64,000 nucleotides of DNA from Paracidovorax oryzae ATCC 19882 (GTDB lineage Bacteria > Pseudomonadota > Gammaproteobacteria > Burkholderiales > Burkholderiaceae_C): assembly GCF_000687165.1 (NCBI RefSeq), contig NZ_JMKU01000006.1, forward strand, positions 1 to 64,000, in the 5' to 3' direction. Made by a program: the position numbers and the translations under genes. Positions within the stretch are counted from its first letter, which is position 1. Every line of letters begins with the position of its first letter. Positions 15,700 through 26,242 of the stretch are shown one piece after another. The notes under the pieces were generated by a model. That model saw nothing but the letters and a program-made list of their open reading frames with translations. It did no database searches and had not been told where the DNA came from.

Positions 15700-17241
15700 A
15701 TGCGTACCGTTGCGATGATGCCTCTCCTGGCACTGCTGTCCGCCTGCACGCTGGCCCCTCCGCTGGAGCGGCCGGCCCCGCCGGTGCCGGCGGCCTTCCC
15801 GGACTACGGCAGCCGTGCTGGCGCCGCCGCCGCTGCCGCGCCCCCGCCGGGCACCGCCGTGCGTCCGGATGTCGCCGCGTCCGAACTGGGCTGGCGCGAC
15901 ATGTTCGAAGACCCGCGCCTGCAGCGGCTGATCGCGGCCGCGCTGGAGCACAACCGCGACCTGCGGCTGGCGGCGCTGCAGGCCGAAGCCGTGCAGGCAC
16001 AGTACCGCATCCAGCGCTCCGCGCGCTGGCCCGAGGTGGCGCTGGACGCTTCCGCATCGCGCGAGCGCGGGGCCCGCGCCGGCACCGGATCCGGTGCGGC
16101 CGGGGTCGCGGGTGCAGGTGCAGGTGCAGGTGCAGGTGCAGGTGCAGGTGCAGGCGCGGCAGTCTCCGGGCAGGCGGCCTTGAGCGTGGGCGTGAGCGCC
16201 TTCGAGCTGGACCTGTTCGGCCGCGTCCGCTCGCTGTCCGATGCGGCGCTGGCGCGGTACCTGGCCAGCGAGCACGGCCACCGCGCCGCGCGGATCGCCC
16301 TGGTGGGCGCGGTGGCGGACGCGTATTTCGCCCAGCGGCTGGCGCAGGAGCAGCTCCGTCTCACCGGGCGCACGCTCGCCGACTGGCGGCAGTCCCTGGA
16401 ATTGGCGCGGCTGTGGCGGCAGGCCGGGCAGAACAGCGGGCTGGACGTGGTGCAGGCCGAAGGGCAGGTCGCCTCCGCGGAGGCCGACCTGGAGGCCCGC
16501 CAGCGTGCGCTCGACCAGGCGGACAACGCCCTGCGGCTGCTGCTGGGCTCCGATCCACCCGCCGGCCTGCCGGAGCCGATGCCGCTGGAGGCGCGGCCCG
16601 TCGCTGCCCGCCTGCCGGCGGGGCTGCCCTCCGGCCTGCTGCTGGCGCGGCCGGACCTGCTGCAGGCTGAGCAGGCGCTCGTGGCCGCTCATGCCGATGT
16701 CGGCGCGGCGCGGGCGGCGTTCTTTCCGCGGATCGCGCTCACCGCGTCCGTCGGCCGTGCCAGCGATTCGCTGGGCGGCCTGTTCGATGCGGGCTGGGGC
16801 ACCTGGCGCTTCGCACCGCAGATCACCCAGCCGCTGTTCGACCGCGGGCGCCTGCGCGGCGAACTGCGCCTGGCACAGGTGCGGCGCTCCGAGGCGGTGG
16901 TTCAGTACGAACGGGCGATCCAGGTCGCCTTCCGCGAGGTGGCCGATGCGCTCGCGGGAGCGGCCACCTATGGCCGGCAGATCGACGCCCAGGCGCGCAC
17001 GGTGGCCAGTGCCACGCGGCGCGTGGAACTGTCGGAGCTGCGCTACCGGGCGGGCACGGAAGGGCGGCTGGAGCTGCTGGACGCCCGGCGCCAGCAGTAT
17101 GCCGCGCAGCAGGCGCTGCTGGACCTGCGCCGCGCGGAGCTCGGCAATGCGGTGGCGCTCTACAAGGCGCTGGGCGGCGGGCTTGCCGAACGCGGGCCCG
17201 GGCCTGTGGCCGCTTTGCAGCCCGGGGGTACGGCGCCCTGA
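15700..17241 (+). CDS. RND efflux outer-membrane channel lipoprotein (NodT/OprM family)
   Basis: A 513-residue TolC-like outer-membrane factor, third gene of the efflux operon, starting three bases after the pump stop. The lipobox LLALLSAC gives acylated Cys16. The duplicated OEP domains are visible (LGWRDMFEDPRLQRLIAAAL and ELDLFGRVRSLSDAALARYL). A run of seven Gly-Ala pairs (residues 138-151) lies where the first surface loop of the beta-barrel should be, encoded by a perfect hexanucleotide repeat. The reading frame is unaffected by loss or gain of units. Confidence 0.93.
   Translation: MRTVAMMPLLALLSACTLAPPLERPAPPVPAAFPDYGSRAGAAAAAAPPPGTAVRPDVAASELGWRDMFEDPRLQRLIAAALEHNRDLRLAALQAEAVQAQYRIQRSARWPEVALDASASRERGARAGTGSGAAGVAGAGAGAGAGAGAGAGAAVSGQAALSVGVSAFELDLFGRVRSLSDAALARYLASEHGHRAARIALVGAVADAYFAQRLAQEQLRLTGRTLADWRQSLELARLWRQAGQNSGLDVVQAEGQVASAEADLEARQRALDQADNALRLLLGSDPPAGLPEPMPLEARPVAARLPAGLPSGLLLARPDLLQAEQALVAAHADVGAARAAFFPRIALTASVGRASDSLGGLFDAGWGTWRFAPQITQPLFDRGRLRGELRLAQVRRSEAVVQYERAIQVAFREVADALAGAATYGRQIDAQARTVASATRRVELSELRYRAGTEGRLELLDARRQQYAAQQALLDLRRAELGNAVALYKALGGGLAERGPGPVAALQPGGTAP
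16111..16152 (+). repeat. Seven perfect tandem copies of GGTGCA
   Basis: The 42-bp run encodes (Gly-Ala)7 inside the outer-membrane channel gene. It is followed by a degenerate unit (GGCGCG). All seven copies are identical at the nucleotide level, as expected of a tract that expands and shrinks by slippage; six-base steps keep the frame. Confidence 0.95.
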
Positions 17242-17290
17242 GTACCGGCAGGAGGGCGCTACAACGGGCGGAGGACGTCTCGCAGGCGCG

Positions 17291-17836
17291 TCAGGCCGGG
17301 CGCAGCGCCGCCAGCAGGCCCGCGCATGCATCCTCCACCACGTCCAGCACGTGCTCGAAACCGTCGGCCCCACCGTAGTACGGATCCGGCACCTCGCGCG
17401 CCGGCAGGGCCTGGCGGAAATCGGTCAGGCGGTGCAGGCGGCTGCGCCGTGCAGGCGGGCACAGTGCGCGCGCCGCGGCCTCATTGTTGGCGTCCATGAC
17501 CAGCACGAGATCGAAATCCTCGAAGTCCCGGCGGCCCAGGTGGCGTGCGCGCTGGGCGGACAGGTCGTAGCCCCTGCGCCGCGCATGGGCCTGGGCGCGT
17601 TCGTCGGGTGGCTCGCCCACGTGGTAGTCGTGCGTGCCGGCAGAGTCCACCTCGATCCTTCCGCCCAGGCCCGCGTCCGCGGCCATTGTCTCGAGCACGC
17701 CGTGGGCCGTGGGGCTGCGGCAGATGTTGCCCATGCAGACCATGAGGATGCGAACGGGGGCGGAGTCGGCGCGGGCCGTCCGCTGGCGCAGCGGGGCCAG
17801 GTCCGGAAGGGAAGAAGGGGTGGGGGTGTCGCTCAT
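17291..17836 (-). CDS. Low-molecular-weight protein-tyrosine phosphatase
   Basis: A 181-residue cytoplasmic phosphatase. The P-loop CMGNICRS (nucleophile Cys34, Arg40) and the general-acid loop VPDPYYGG define the LMW-PTP family. An extra N-terminal tail of about 25 residues precedes the core. The start codon overlaps the stop of the LysR gene upstream on the same strand (ATGA), so the two are probably co-transcribed. No capsule or exopolysaccharide kinase lies nearby, so it may be a stand-alone housekeeping enzyme. Confidence 0.93.
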   Translation of the reverse strand: MSDTPTPSSLPDLAPLRQRTARADSAPVRILMVCMGNICRSPTAHGVLETMAADAGLGGRIEVDSAGTHDYHVGEPPDERAQAHARRRGYDLSAQRARHLGRRDFEDFDLVLVMDANNEAAARALCPPARRSRLHRLTDFRQALPAREVPDPYYGGADGFEHVLDVVEDACAGLLAALRPA

Positions 17837-18855
17837 CGTCGTGGTCGCAAGGAGGGGCTGGATGGTGCCACGCGCCGCGCCTGCAGGCCGGCGAGCGACG
17901 GAATCGCTTCGCGCATCGCCTCCAGGAAGACGCGCAGGCGTGCCGGCGGATGGCGCGTGGGTGGATAGACCAGGTGCATGGGCAGGGGCTGGGCCATCCA
18001 GCCCGGCACGACATGCACCAGGCGGCCCGCGCGCAGGTCGTCCTGCACCACCCAGGCCGACACCAGGGCCGCGCCCAGGCCCGCCAGTGCCGCATTGCGC
18101 AGTGCATGGAGGCTGTCGGTGGCCATCCTCGGGCGGATGGCGATGGACTGCGGTCCGGCTGTACCGTCCGGCTTCGCCGCGGCAGCGGGCGCAGGGGCCT
18201 GGTCGGCCTCGGGATGCAATTCCACCTCACGCAGGTAATAGGTGCGCAGGGCCAGCCAGGGCAGGGCGCCCAGGCCCTGCGGGTGCGGCGGCGCGCCGCC
18301 GTGTGCCTCCAGCAGGCCTGGCGAGGCCACCACGATGCGGGGCACCTCGGCCACGTGGGTGGCGACCACGGACGGATCCCGCAGCGGCCCCACCTGGATA
18401 GCGCAGTCGATGCCGTCGGCGATGAAGTCCGGCTGGCGGTCGTGCAGCAGCCATTCCACCGAGACCTCGGGGTACCGGCGCAGGAAGGCCGCCAGTGGCA
18501 CGATCAACTGGTCCTGCCCGAAGGCATGCGGCGCCTGCACGCGCAGCAGGCCGCGGGGCGTGTCGTGCGCGCCGCGCAGGTCCGATTCCATGGCCTGCCA
18601 CTGCGCCAGCAGTTCCCTGGCGTGGGTGAAGCAGCGCTCGCCATCTTCCGTGAGCTTCATGCCGTGGGTGGAGCGCTGCAGCAGCCGCAGGCCCATGCCG
18701 CGCTCCAGCGCCTGCAGGCGCCGGCTGACGGTGGGCTGGGTGGTGCCGAGCTGCCGCGCCGCCGCGGACAGGCTGCCGCTGTCCACGATGCGGACGAAGG
18801 TCTGCAGCAATTCGATGCGGTCGGCACCGTTCAGGAGCAGGGACGGATTTGTCAT
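17833..18855 (-). CDS. LysR-family transcriptional regulator
   Basis: A 340-residue regulator of the CrgA-like LysR subgroup. The HTH is ELLQTFVRIVDSGSLSAAAR, then LGTTQPTVSRRLQALERGMG. The effector-binding domain contains an unusual Ala/Pro-rich insertion (EADQAPAPAAAAKPDG) around residues 215-235. It is divergent from an MFS gene 95 bases away, its likely target, and overlaps the phosphatase gene downstream by four bases. Confidence 0.92.
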   Translation of the reverse strand: MTNPSLLLNGADRIELLQTFVRIVDSGSLSAAARQLGTTQPTVSRRLQALERGMGLRLLQRSTHGMKLTEDGERCFTHARELLAQWQAMESDLRGAHDTPRGLLRVQAPHAFGQDQLIVPLAAFLRRYPEVSVEWLLHDRQPDFIADGIDCAIQVGPLRDPSVVATHVAEVPRIVVASPGLLEAHGGAPPHPQGLGALPWLALRTYYLREVELHPEADQAPAPAAAAKPDGTAGPQSIAIRPRMATDSLHALRNAALAGLGAALVSAWVVQDDLRAGRLVHVVPGWMAQPLPMHLVYPPTRHPPARLRVFLEAMREAIPSLAGLQARRVAPSSPSLRPRR

Positions 18856-18950
18856 GCGTTTGGCGTATATCTGATCTGCGCGCCGGCAGGCTACCGCATA
18901 TCCTAAGGACCGGGAACACTGCAGCCATTGTCTTTCCCAGGCGTATTCCT

Positions 18951-20204
18951 ATGACTTCCATTCATCCCGCGCATAACTCCGCCGGCGTGGCCCCGGCAGC
19001 TCCTGGCGGCACCGCGCAGCCCGCCGGGGTACCGGCGGCATTGGTTCTCCTGCTGGCCACCATCGCCGGCGTGAGCGCAGCGTCGCTCTACTACAGCCAG
19101 CCGATGCTCGGCGTGCTGGGCCCGGACATCCACGCGGACGGGCACTCCGTCGGCTTCGTGCCCACCCTCACGCAACTGGGCTATGCACTGGGCATCCTGT
19201 TGCTCGCCCCGCTGGGCGACCGGTACGACCGGCGCCGCATCATCCTGGCCAAGGCCGCGATGCTCGCCGCGGCGCTGCTGGCCAGCGCCATGGCTCCCAG
19301 CATCGCCGCGCTGCTGGCCGCCAGCCTGGCCATCGGCCTGTCCGCCACGCTCGCGCAGGACGTGGTCCCGGCCGCGGCCACCGTGGCGGCCCCGCATGCG
19401 CGCGGCAAGGTGGTAGGCACGGTGATGACCGGCCTGCTGCTGGGGATCCTGCTGTCGCGGGTGGTGAGCGGCCTGGGCGCGGCGGCCTTCGGCTGGCGCG
19501 CCGTGTATGGCGCCGCGGCCGCCGCAGTCGCGCTGCTGGGCGCGGCCGCCTGGCGCTGGCTGCCGCGCTTCGCGCCCACCACCCACCTGGGATACGGCGC
19601 GCTGCTCGCCTCCATGGCCGGGCTGTGGCGGTCGCAGCGCCCGCTGCGCCGCGCGGCACTCGCGCAGGGGCTGCTGTCAGTGGCGTTCAGCGCTTTCTGG
19701 TCCACGCTCGCGGTGATGCTGCACAGCGAGTTCCACTGGGGCAGCGCGGCGGCGGGAGCCTTCGGCCTTGCCGGAGCGGCCGGCGCGCTCGCCGCGCCCC
19801 TGGCCGGCCGGCTGGCCGACCGCCGCGGGCCCGGCCTGGTCACGCAACTGGGATCGGGGCTTGCCCTGGTGTCGTTCGCCTCGCTGCTGGCCGCGCACTG
19901 GCTCCCCGGCTGGGCACAGCTCGGCCTGCTGGTGGCCAGTGCCATCGGCTTCGACTTCGGCATCCAGGCGGCGCTGGTGGCCCACCAGACCCTCGTCTAT
20001 GGCCTGGAGCCCGCCGCGCGCAGCCGGCTGAATGCCCTGCTGTTCACCGGCGTGTTCATCGGCATGGCCGCGGGTTCCGCGCTCGGCGCCCTGGCCATCG
20101 CCCGCTGGGGCTGGTCCGGCGTGGTCCTGCTGGCCATGCTGGCCTGTGCGGCAGCGCTGGCCGTGCGCATGGGCGATGCGCACGGTCGGGCCGCCCGGGC
20201 CTGA
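18951..20204 (+). CDS. MFS transporter, DHA1-like, 12 TM
   Basis: A 417-residue inner-membrane transporter. Motif A is APLGDRYDRRRIILAKA, repeated in weaker form as AGRLADRRGPGLV in the second half. The profile (LYYSQPMLGVLGPDI near TM1) fits the YgaY/NepI-like group of drug or metabolite exporters. ATG 18951 was chosen: the upstream extension would run into the divergent LysR gene. Substrate unknown; regulation by the divergent LysR gene is inferred. The 133 bases downstream hold nothing recognisable. Confidence 0.9.
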   Translation: MTSIHPAHNSAGVAPAAPGGTAQPAGVPAALVLLLATIAGVSAASLYYSQPMLGVLGPDIHADGHSVGFVPTLTQLGYALGILLLAPLGDRYDRRRIILAKAAMLAAALLASAMAPSIAALLAASLAIGLSATLAQDVVPAAATVAAPHARGKVVGTVMTGLLLGILLSRVVSGLGAAAFGWRAVYGAAAAAVALLGAAAWRWLPRFAPTTHLGYGALLASMAGLWRSQRPLRRAALAQGLLSVAFSAFWSTLAVMLHSEFHWGSAAAGAFGLAGAAGALAAPLAGRLADRRGPGLVTQLGSGLALVSFASLLAAHWLPGWAQLGLLVASAIGFDFGIQAALVAHQTLVYGLEPAARSRLNALLFTGVFIGMAAGSALGALAIARWGWSGVVLLAMLACAAALAVRMGDAHGRAARA

Positions 20205-20337
20205 GCGTCGCCGGGCTCGGCAAAAAGGTGCACGGCCCGGCCGTGTTCCGGTCGGCGGAACAGCCCCTCGTGCCCCTGTGGGCGCAATGGCGGTTGGTGC
20301 GGAGGGGCGCCCTGGCCATGTCATCATCGCCCCCGAC

Positions 20338-22404
20338 ATGAGTGTTCCTTCCCCCACGCATTCCGACTTCCTGCGGACCGCCGGCGAGATGAGCGAGCGG
20401 GTGCGCAGGCACGACTGGTCCTCCACGCCGCTCGGCGCCATGGAGTCATGGCCCGAGGCGCTGCGGGTGGCGGTGCAGATGGTGCTGGCATCGCGCTTCC
20501 CCAAGTGCCTGGCCTGGGGGCCGGAAATGGTCTCCATCTACAACGATGCCTTCCGCGTCATCCTGGGGGCCAAGCCGGAAGCGCTGGGCCGGTCTTTCTA
20601 CGATGTCTGGGCCGAGGCGTGGGACACGATCGGTCCGCTGGCCGAGCGCGCGCTGGCCGGGGATTCCGTGTTCCTGGAAGACTTCCCGCTCGTGATACGC
20701 CGCCAGGACTACGACGAACAGGCCTACTTCACCTTCTGCTACAGCCCGGTCTGCGACGGCTCCGGCACCGTGGTGGGCTTCATGGACACGGTGGTCGAGA
20801 CCACCGGCAAGTTCCTGGCCCAGCGGCGGCTGCAGGACCTGGCCGCCACGCTGGAGCAGCAGGTGGCCGACCGCACGGCCGACCGCAACCGGCTCTGGCT
20901 GCTGTCGGACGCCATGCTGGTCGTCACGCGGCTCGACGGCACCATCGCCGCCGTCAATCCCGCCTGGCAGGCCACGCTCGGCTATTCCGAGGACGAAACC
21001 ATCGGCCGGCGCATCCTGGCCTTCATCCATGACGACGAAGCGGTGCGCGTGCCGGGCGACGTGCAGCGCCTCGCCGAGGCCGTTCGCCACCAGGCCACGC
21101 TGCGCTTTCGCCACCGCAACGGCGCGGACCGATGGATCGACTGGACGGCAGTGCCCGGCGACGGCTTCGTGCAGGCCGTGGGCCGCGACGTGACCGACGA
21201 GCGCGCCCGTACCGAGGCGCTGCTGCAATCGCAGGAGCGCGTGCGGCACAGCCAGAAGATGGAGGCGATCGGGCAGCTCACGGGCGGCATCGCGCACGAC
21301 TTCAACAACATGCTGCAGGGTGTGGTGCTGCCCCTGCAACTGATCGGCCAGCGCCATGCGCGCGGCCACATGGACGACATTCCCCGCTACGTGGAGGCCG
21401 GCCTGTCGTCGGCCCGGCGCGCCGCAGCCCTCACGCAGCGGCTGCTGGCCTTCTCCCGACGGCAGCCGCTGGACGTGCGGCCCGTCGATGTCGCCGCATC
21501 CATCCGCAATCTCGAGCCCATGCTGGCCAATACCTGCGGCGAGAACACGCGGCTGGATATCGACCTCCCCGCAGAGCTCTGGCCCGTGCTCACGGATGTC
21601 CACCAGCTCGAGAGCGCGGTGCTCAACCTCGCCATCAACGCCCGCGACGCCATGCCCGAGGGCGGCCGGCTGCGCATCACCGGGGGCAATGTCGGCGGAG
21701 CGCAGGCGCTGCCGCCGCAGGAACGCGAGGCGCTCGGGCTGCCGCCGGGCGACCTGGTGCGCGTGCAGGTGAGCGATACGGGCCACGGCATGTCCAAGGA
21801 GGTGCTGGACCTGGCCTTCGATCCGTTCTTCACCACCAAGCCGATCGGCCAGGGAACGGGGCTGGGTCTGTCGATGATCTACGGCTACATGCGCCAGTCG
21901 GGCGGTGCCGTGGCGCTGGAGAGCGAAGTGGGTCGCGGCACCTGCGTGTCGCTCTACTTCCCGCGCTCGTCCGAACAGGTCAGCGGCGAGGCGCCAGCCA
22001 GCCTGGACAGCGCCGAGGCGGGCAAGCGCCCGGACTCGGTCCTGGTGGTGGAGGACGACGCCACGGTGCGCGAATTCGTCTGCGAACTGCTGCGCGACCT
22101 CGGCTTCCAGGTGATGTCGGCCCGCACGGGGGCCGAGGGCATGGCGATGCTGTCGGGCGCGATCCACTTCGACCTGCTGGTGTCGGACGTGGGGCTGCCC
22201 GGGCCCAACGGCCGGCAGGTGGCGGACTTCGCGCGCGAGCGCCTGCCCGGCATCCAGGTGCTGCTCATGACGGGCTATGCCGAGCAGGCGGCCATGGACC
22301 CCGGCTTCCTGGCCACCCACCGGATGGAGCTCATCGTCAAGCCCTTCGATGCCCAGGCGCTGGTGCAGAAGGTGCTGGGCATGGTGGGTGCGCCCGACCG
22401 CTGA
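20338..22404 (+). CDS. PAS-domain hybrid histidine kinase
   Basis: A 688-residue soluble hybrid kinase with no membrane segment. Order: an N-terminal PAS-like sensor ([20 protein letters not shown], common in orphan cytoplasmic kinases), a short coiled coil ([16 protein letters not shown]), a second PAS domain (residues 180-290), HisKA with His320 ([18 protein letters not shown]), HATPase ([27 protein letters not shown]), and a C-terminal receiver with phospho-acceptor Asp617 ([13 protein letters not shown]). No partner regulator lies next to it, so it is an orphan. The signal could be redox, light or a ligand; not resolvable. Confidence 0.92.
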   Translation: MSVPSPTHSDFLRTAGEMSERVRRHDWSSTPLGAMESWPEALRVAVQMVLASRFPKCLAWGPEMVSIYNDAFRVILGAKPEALGRSFYDVWAEAWDTIGPLAERALAGDSVFLEDFPLVIRRQDYDEQAYFTFCYSPVCDGSGTVVGFMDTVVETTGKFLAQRRLQDLAATLEQQVADRTADRNRLWLLSDAMLVVTRLDGTIAAVNPAWQATLGYSEDETIGRRILAFIHDDEAVRVPGDVQRLAEAVRHQATLRFRHRNGADRWIDWTAVPGDGFVQAVGRDVTDERARTEALLQSQERVRHSQKMEAIGQLTGGIAHDFNNMLQGVVLPLQLIGQRHARGHMDDIPRYVEAGLSSARRAAALTQRLLAFSRRQPLDVRPVDVAASIRNLEPMLANTCGENTRLDIDLPAELWPVLTDVHQLESAVLNLAINARDAMPEGGRLRITGGNVGGAQALPPQEREALGLPPGDLVRVQVSDTGHGMSKEVLDLAFDPFFTTKPIGQGTGLGLSMIYGYMRQSGGAVALESEVGRGTCVSLYFPRSSEQVSGEAPASLDSAEAGKRPDSVLVVEDDATVREFVCELLRDLGFQVMSARTGAEGMAMLSGAIHFDLLVSDVGLPGPNGRQVADFARERLPGIQVLLMTGYAEQAAMDPGFLATHRMELIVKPFDAQALVQKVLGMVGAPDR

Positions 22405-22700
22405 GCGCGCGCACCGCCGCCCGCCCGCGAAACCCCGCCGCGGCGACGGGACGGGCCGGTTGTTGCACAATGCGCTCCCTCATAACCGCCGCGTCTTTGC
22501 ATCGGACCTCTGGTTCTTTGGCATTCAGCCGTACAGGCCGTAGAGTCGCGGGTTCCGCGCCCGGGGCACCGCCGTGGTGCCGTCCAAGGGCGCGGTGCTC
22601 CTTTCCTCTTCACCGTTTCCTTTTTCTCCAGAACCGATCCTGCTCCCACGCGACAGCCTCCCGGGCTGCCTGCCGCCGGAAAACAAGGGATCGCATCGCC

Positions 22701-23753
22701 ATGATCGACTTACGGGGCATCACCCAGATTTACCAGGGGCCGAGCGGGCCCGTGGAAGCCTTGCGGGGCATCGACCTGCACATCCAGCCGGGCGAAGTGT
22801 TCGGCATCATCGGGCGCAGCGGCGCGGGCAAGAGCTCGCTGGTGCGCGTCATCAACCTGCTCAACCGCCCCACGGCCGGCGAGGTGATCGTGGCGGGCCG
22901 CGACCTCACGCAACTCGGCGACGCCGAACTGCGCGCCGCGCGCCGCGACATCGGCATGGTGTTCCAGCACTTCAACCTGCTGTCCTCGCGCACGGTGTTC
23001 GGCAATGCCGCGCTGCCGCTGGAACTGGCCGGCATGGACAAGGCCGCCATCCGCGAGCGCGTGAACCCGCTGCTCGAGCTGGTGGGCCTGTCCCACCTCG
23101 CGGACCGCTACCCGGCGCAGATCAGCGGCGGCCAGAAGCAGCGCGTGGGCATCGCGCGGGCGCTGGCCAGCCGGCCGAAGGTGCTGCTCTCGGACGAGGC
23201 CACCTCGGCGCTGGACCCGGAAACCACGCGCTCCATCCTGGCCCTGCTGCGGCAGGTGAACGAAGAGCTCGGCCTGACGGTGGTGCTCATCACCCACCAG
23301 ATGCAGGTCGTCAAGCAGATCGCCGACCGCGTGGCCGTGATCGATGCCGGCCGCATCGCGGAAATCGGCCCGGTGCTCGATGTGTTCACGCGGCCCCGCC
23401 AGCCCATCACCAAGAGCCTGATCGACGAGATCGTCCCGCAGGAGCTGCCCGCGAGCGTGCTCGACCACGTGCGCCACCTGGCCGCGCAGCTGCCCGAGGG
23501 CGAGACGGGCGAGTTGCTGCGCCTGTCGTATTCGGGCGAGCGGGCCTACCAGCCGATCCTCTCCGGGCTGATCCGGGAGCACCGCCTGGACCTGTCCATC
23601 CTGCACGGTCAGATCGACGAGATCCAGCGCCAGACCTTCGGCTCCCTCGCGGTGTACGCGAGCGGCGAGCCCCCGCGCCTGGCGGCCGCCGTGGCGCAGC
23701 TGCGCGCCCAGGGCGTGGTGGTGGACGAAGTGAAAGTGGAAGCGGGAGTCTGA
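22701..23753 (+). CDS. metN: Methionine ABC transporter ATP-binding protein MetN
   Basis: The 350-residue ATPase of the D/L-methionine importer. Walker A is GRSGAGKSS (residues 38-46), followed by the Q loop ([10 protein letters not shown]), signature ISGGQKQR, Walker [13 protein letters not shown] and the H loop (THQM). The C-terminal NIL domain (about 250-350), which senses methionine and trans-inhibits transport, is present. ATG 22701 fits MetN N-termini ([11 protein letters not shown]). The 296 bases upstream hold no gene and no riboswitch that I could recognise. metI starts four bases after the stop. Confidence 0.95.
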   Translation: MIDLRGITQIYQGPSGPVEALRGIDLHIQPGEVFGIIGRSGAGKSSLVRVINLLNRPTAGEVIVAGRDLTQLGDAELRAARRDIGMVFQHFNLLSSRTVFGNAALPLELAGMDKAAIRERVNPLLELVGLSHLADRYPAQISGGQKQRVGIARALASRPKVLLSDEATSALDPETTRSILALLRQVNEELGLTVVLITHQMQVVKQIADRVAVIDAGRIAEIGPVLDVFTRPRQPITKSLIDEIVPQELPASVLDHVRHLAAQLPEGETGELLRLSYSGERAYQPILSGLIREHRLDLSILHGQIDEIQRQTFGSLAVYASGEPPRLAAAVAQLRAQGVVVDEVKVEAGV

Positions 23754-23757
23754 GGCG

Positions 23758-24423
23758 ATGTTCGAGAACTTTACGGAAATGATGCTGGAGCTGTTCGCCA
23801 CCTCGCTGTGGGAAACGCTCGTCATGGTGGGCATCTCGGGCGTGGTCGGGGCGCTGATCGGCATCCCCCTGGGCGTGTTCCTGCGCCTGACCGACCGCGG
23901 CGGCGTGCTGGAGAACGGCCCCGTCAACAAGACCGTGGGCTGGATCGTGAACGCCGTGCGTTCCACGCCCTTCATCATCCTGCTGGTGGCCATCATCCCG
24001 TTCACGCGGCTGATCACCGGATCGTCCATCGGCACCGCGGCGGCCGTGGTGCCGCTCACCATCGCCGCGGCGCCCTTCGTCGCCCGGCTGGTCGAGGCCT
24101 CGCTGCGTGAGGTGGACCCGGGCCTGATCGAGGCCGCCCAGGCCATGGGCGCCACCACGTCCCAGATCGTCTGGAAGGTGCTGCTGCCCGAGGCGCTGCC
24201 CGGCATCGTGGCCGGCCTCACCATCACCTTCGTCAGCCTCACGGGCTATTCGGCCATGGCGGGCGCCATCGGCGGCGGCGGTCTGGGCGACCTGGGCATC
24301 CGTTACGGCTACCAGCGGTTCCTGCCGGACATCATGCTGGCCGTGGTGGTCGTGCTGATCTTCTTCGTGCAGGCCGTGCAGAGCCTGGGCGACTGGGCGG
24401 TGCGCCGCTTGAGCCACCGCTGA
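23758..24423 (+). CDS. metI: Methionine ABC transporter permease MetI
   Basis: A 221-residue inner-membrane permease with five predicted helices and the EAA loop (GLIEAAQAMGATTSQIVWKV) that contacts MetN. The C-terminal AGAIGGGGLGDLGIRYGYQR motif is typical of MetI. It is coupled to metN and immediately followed by an unrelated chemoreceptor gene instead of metQ. Confidence 0.95.
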   Translation: MFENFTEMMLELFATSLWETLVMVGISGVVGALIGIPLGVFLRLTDRGGVLENGPVNKTVGWIVNAVRSTPFIILLVAIIPFTRLITGSSIGTAAAVVPLTIAAAPFVARLVEASLREVDPGLIEAAQAMGATTSQIVWKVLLPEALPGIVAGLTITFVSLTGYSAMAGAIGGGGLGDLGIRYGYQRFLPDIMLAVVVVLIFFVQAVQSLGDWAVRRLSHR

Positions 24424-24543
24424 ACCGGTTTCCCGCGTCGGGCCGGATAGCCGGTGCCGATGTGCGTGATTGAAAACCCGCCGCACGCGCCGCCGTCCGC
24501 TTGCGTAACATTGCGTCACATTCAATCAAGCAGGTGAGACGCA

Positions 24544-26109
24544 ATGGGTTTTTCTCGCATGACGGTCGCCAGGCGCCTGGCCGTCGCTTTCGGGATCGTG
24601 GTAGGGCTGCTGGTGGTGGTGGCGGCCATCGCCCTCGTCAAGGTGCAGGCCATCGACAGGGCCCTGGCGGCCAACGGCTCAGAGCACGTGCCGATCCAGC
24701 GCTACGCCATCAATTTCCGCGGCTCCGCGCATGACCGCTCCATTGCCGTGCGCGATGTCGTCCTCGCGGCCACGCCGCAGGAGCGCGAACGCGAGGTGGC
24801 GGTCATCGCCTCGCTCGCGGCGTTCTATGCGCAGTCCGCGGGGCCGCTGGAACGCATCATCGGATCGCCCGGAGCGGGCCCGGAACTGGCGCCCCTCTAT
24901 GCCGACATCCAGCGGTCCGAGGCCCAGGCAGTGGCGACCACGCAGCGCATCGTGGCGCTCGCGGGCCAGGACAACGCCCAGGCGCGCGAAGTGCTCTGGA
25001 CGCAGGCCAAGCCCCAGTACGTGCAATGGCTGGCGGCCATCAACCGGCTGATCGATTTCGAGGAAGCGCGCATCCAGGCCGAGAACGCCACGGCCATGGC
25101 GCAGGCGAGCGGATTCCGCGCCGTGATGGTGGGCGCGCTGGTCCTGGCGCTGGCCGCCAGCGTGCTGGTGGCCTGGGCCGTGTCGCGCAGCATCGCGGGA
25201 CAGCTGGGCGCGGAGCCGCAGGCCCTGGCGGAGGTCGCGGGCCTGGTGGCATCCGGTGACCTGGGTTCCGTCCAGGGTGCTGCCACGGCGCGCGCAGGCA
25301 GCGTGCTGGCCTCCCTGGGCAGCATGCAGCAGAACCTGTCGTCGGTGGTCGCCCGCGTGCGCAGCGCTTCCGAGTCCATGGCGCACGGGGCGCTGCAGAT
25401 CGCCGAGGGCAACTCCGGCCTGCTGCAGCGCACCGAGGCGCAGGCGCGGCACCTGGAGCACACGACGGCATCGATGGAACGCATGACCCTGTCCGTCAAC
25501 GGCAATGCCGAATCCGCCCGGCAGGCGGCGCAACTGGCGGCATCGGCCAGCGCCGCGGCCGGCAAGGGCGGCGTGGTCGTGGGCGAAGTGGTGGCCACCA
25601 TGACCGCGATCGCCGAGAGCTCCGGCAAGATCGCCGACATCATCGGGGTGATCGACGGCATCGCGTTCCAGACCAACATTCTCGCGCTCAACGCGGCCGT
25701 GGAAGCGGCGCGCGCGGGCGAGCAGGGCCGCGGATTCGCGGTGGTCGCCAGCGAGGTCCGCAGCCTCGCCCAGCGCAGTGCCCAGGCCGCCCGGCAGGTC
25801 AAGGCACTCATCGAGGACAGCGTGGCGCGCGTGGACGACGGCTCCCGCCTGGTGGGCCAGGCGGGCTCCACCATGGCCGACATCGTGGGGCAGGTGGAAC
25901 GTGTCGCCCAGCTCATCGCCGAAATCAACGCCTCTACGGCGGAGCAGACCGGTGGCATCGCATCGGTGGGCGAGGCCGTCGCGCAGCTGGACGAATCGAC
26001 GCGGCAGAACGCCGCGATGGTGGAGCAGGGGGCTGCGGCCTCGCGCACGCTGGAGCAGCAGGCCGCCCACCTGGCGCAGGCCGTGGGCGTCTTCAAGCTG
26101 GCGGCCTGA
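24544..26109 (+). CDS. Methyl-accepting chemotaxis protein
   Basis: A 521-residue receptor with TM1 (residues 11-31), a four-helix-bundle-type ligand domain of about 150 residues (residues 32-190), TM2 (about 193-214), a HAMP-like linker and a long cytoplasmic coiled coil. The hairpin tip is highly conserved ([38 protein letters not shown]). No CheR-binding pentapeptide is visible at the C-terminus. It lies between metI and metQ on the same strand with 120-130 bases on each side, so it may have its own promoter. Sensing methionine or related compounds is a guess from position. Confidence 0.92.
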   Translation: MGFSRMTVARRLAVAFGIVVGLLVVVAAIALVKVQAIDRALAANGSEHVPIQRYAINFRGSAHDRSIAVRDVVLAATPQEREREVAVIASLAAFYAQSAGPLERIIGSPGAGPELAPLYADIQRSEAQAVATTQRIVALAGQDNAQAREVLWTQAKPQYVQWLAAINRLIDFEEARIQAENATAMAQASGFRAVMVGALVLALAASVLVAWAVSRSIAGQLGAEPQALAEVAGLVASGDLGSVQGAATARAGSVLASLGSMQQNLSSVVARVRSASESMAHGALQIAEGNSGLLQRTEAQARHLEHTTASMERMTLSVNGNAESARQAAQLAASASAAAGKGGVVVGEVVATMTAIAESSGKIADIIGVIDGIAFQTNILALNAAVEAARAGEQGRGFAVVASEVRSLAQRSAQAARQVKALIEDSVARVDDGSRLVGQAGSTMADIVGQVERVAQLIAEINASTAEQTGGIASVGEAVAQLDESTRQNAAMVEQGAAASRTLEQQAAHLAQAVGVFKLAA

Positions 26110-26242
26110 CCGGGCCGGGCCGGCGAGGGCCTGCGGCCGCCCGGTGGTTTCCGGCATGAGGAAATGACAACCCGTTCTTTGGCGGAGCGGGCCCGTGCCG
26201 ATACGATCCGCCTCCACACATTTCGAATGGAAAGTCACTCCT

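Noticed and set aside
22405..22700. SAM- or methionine-responsive riboswitch before metN
   Set aside because: I looked for a conserved SAM-riboswitch core and terminator and could not find either by eye; only a long untranslated region is evident.
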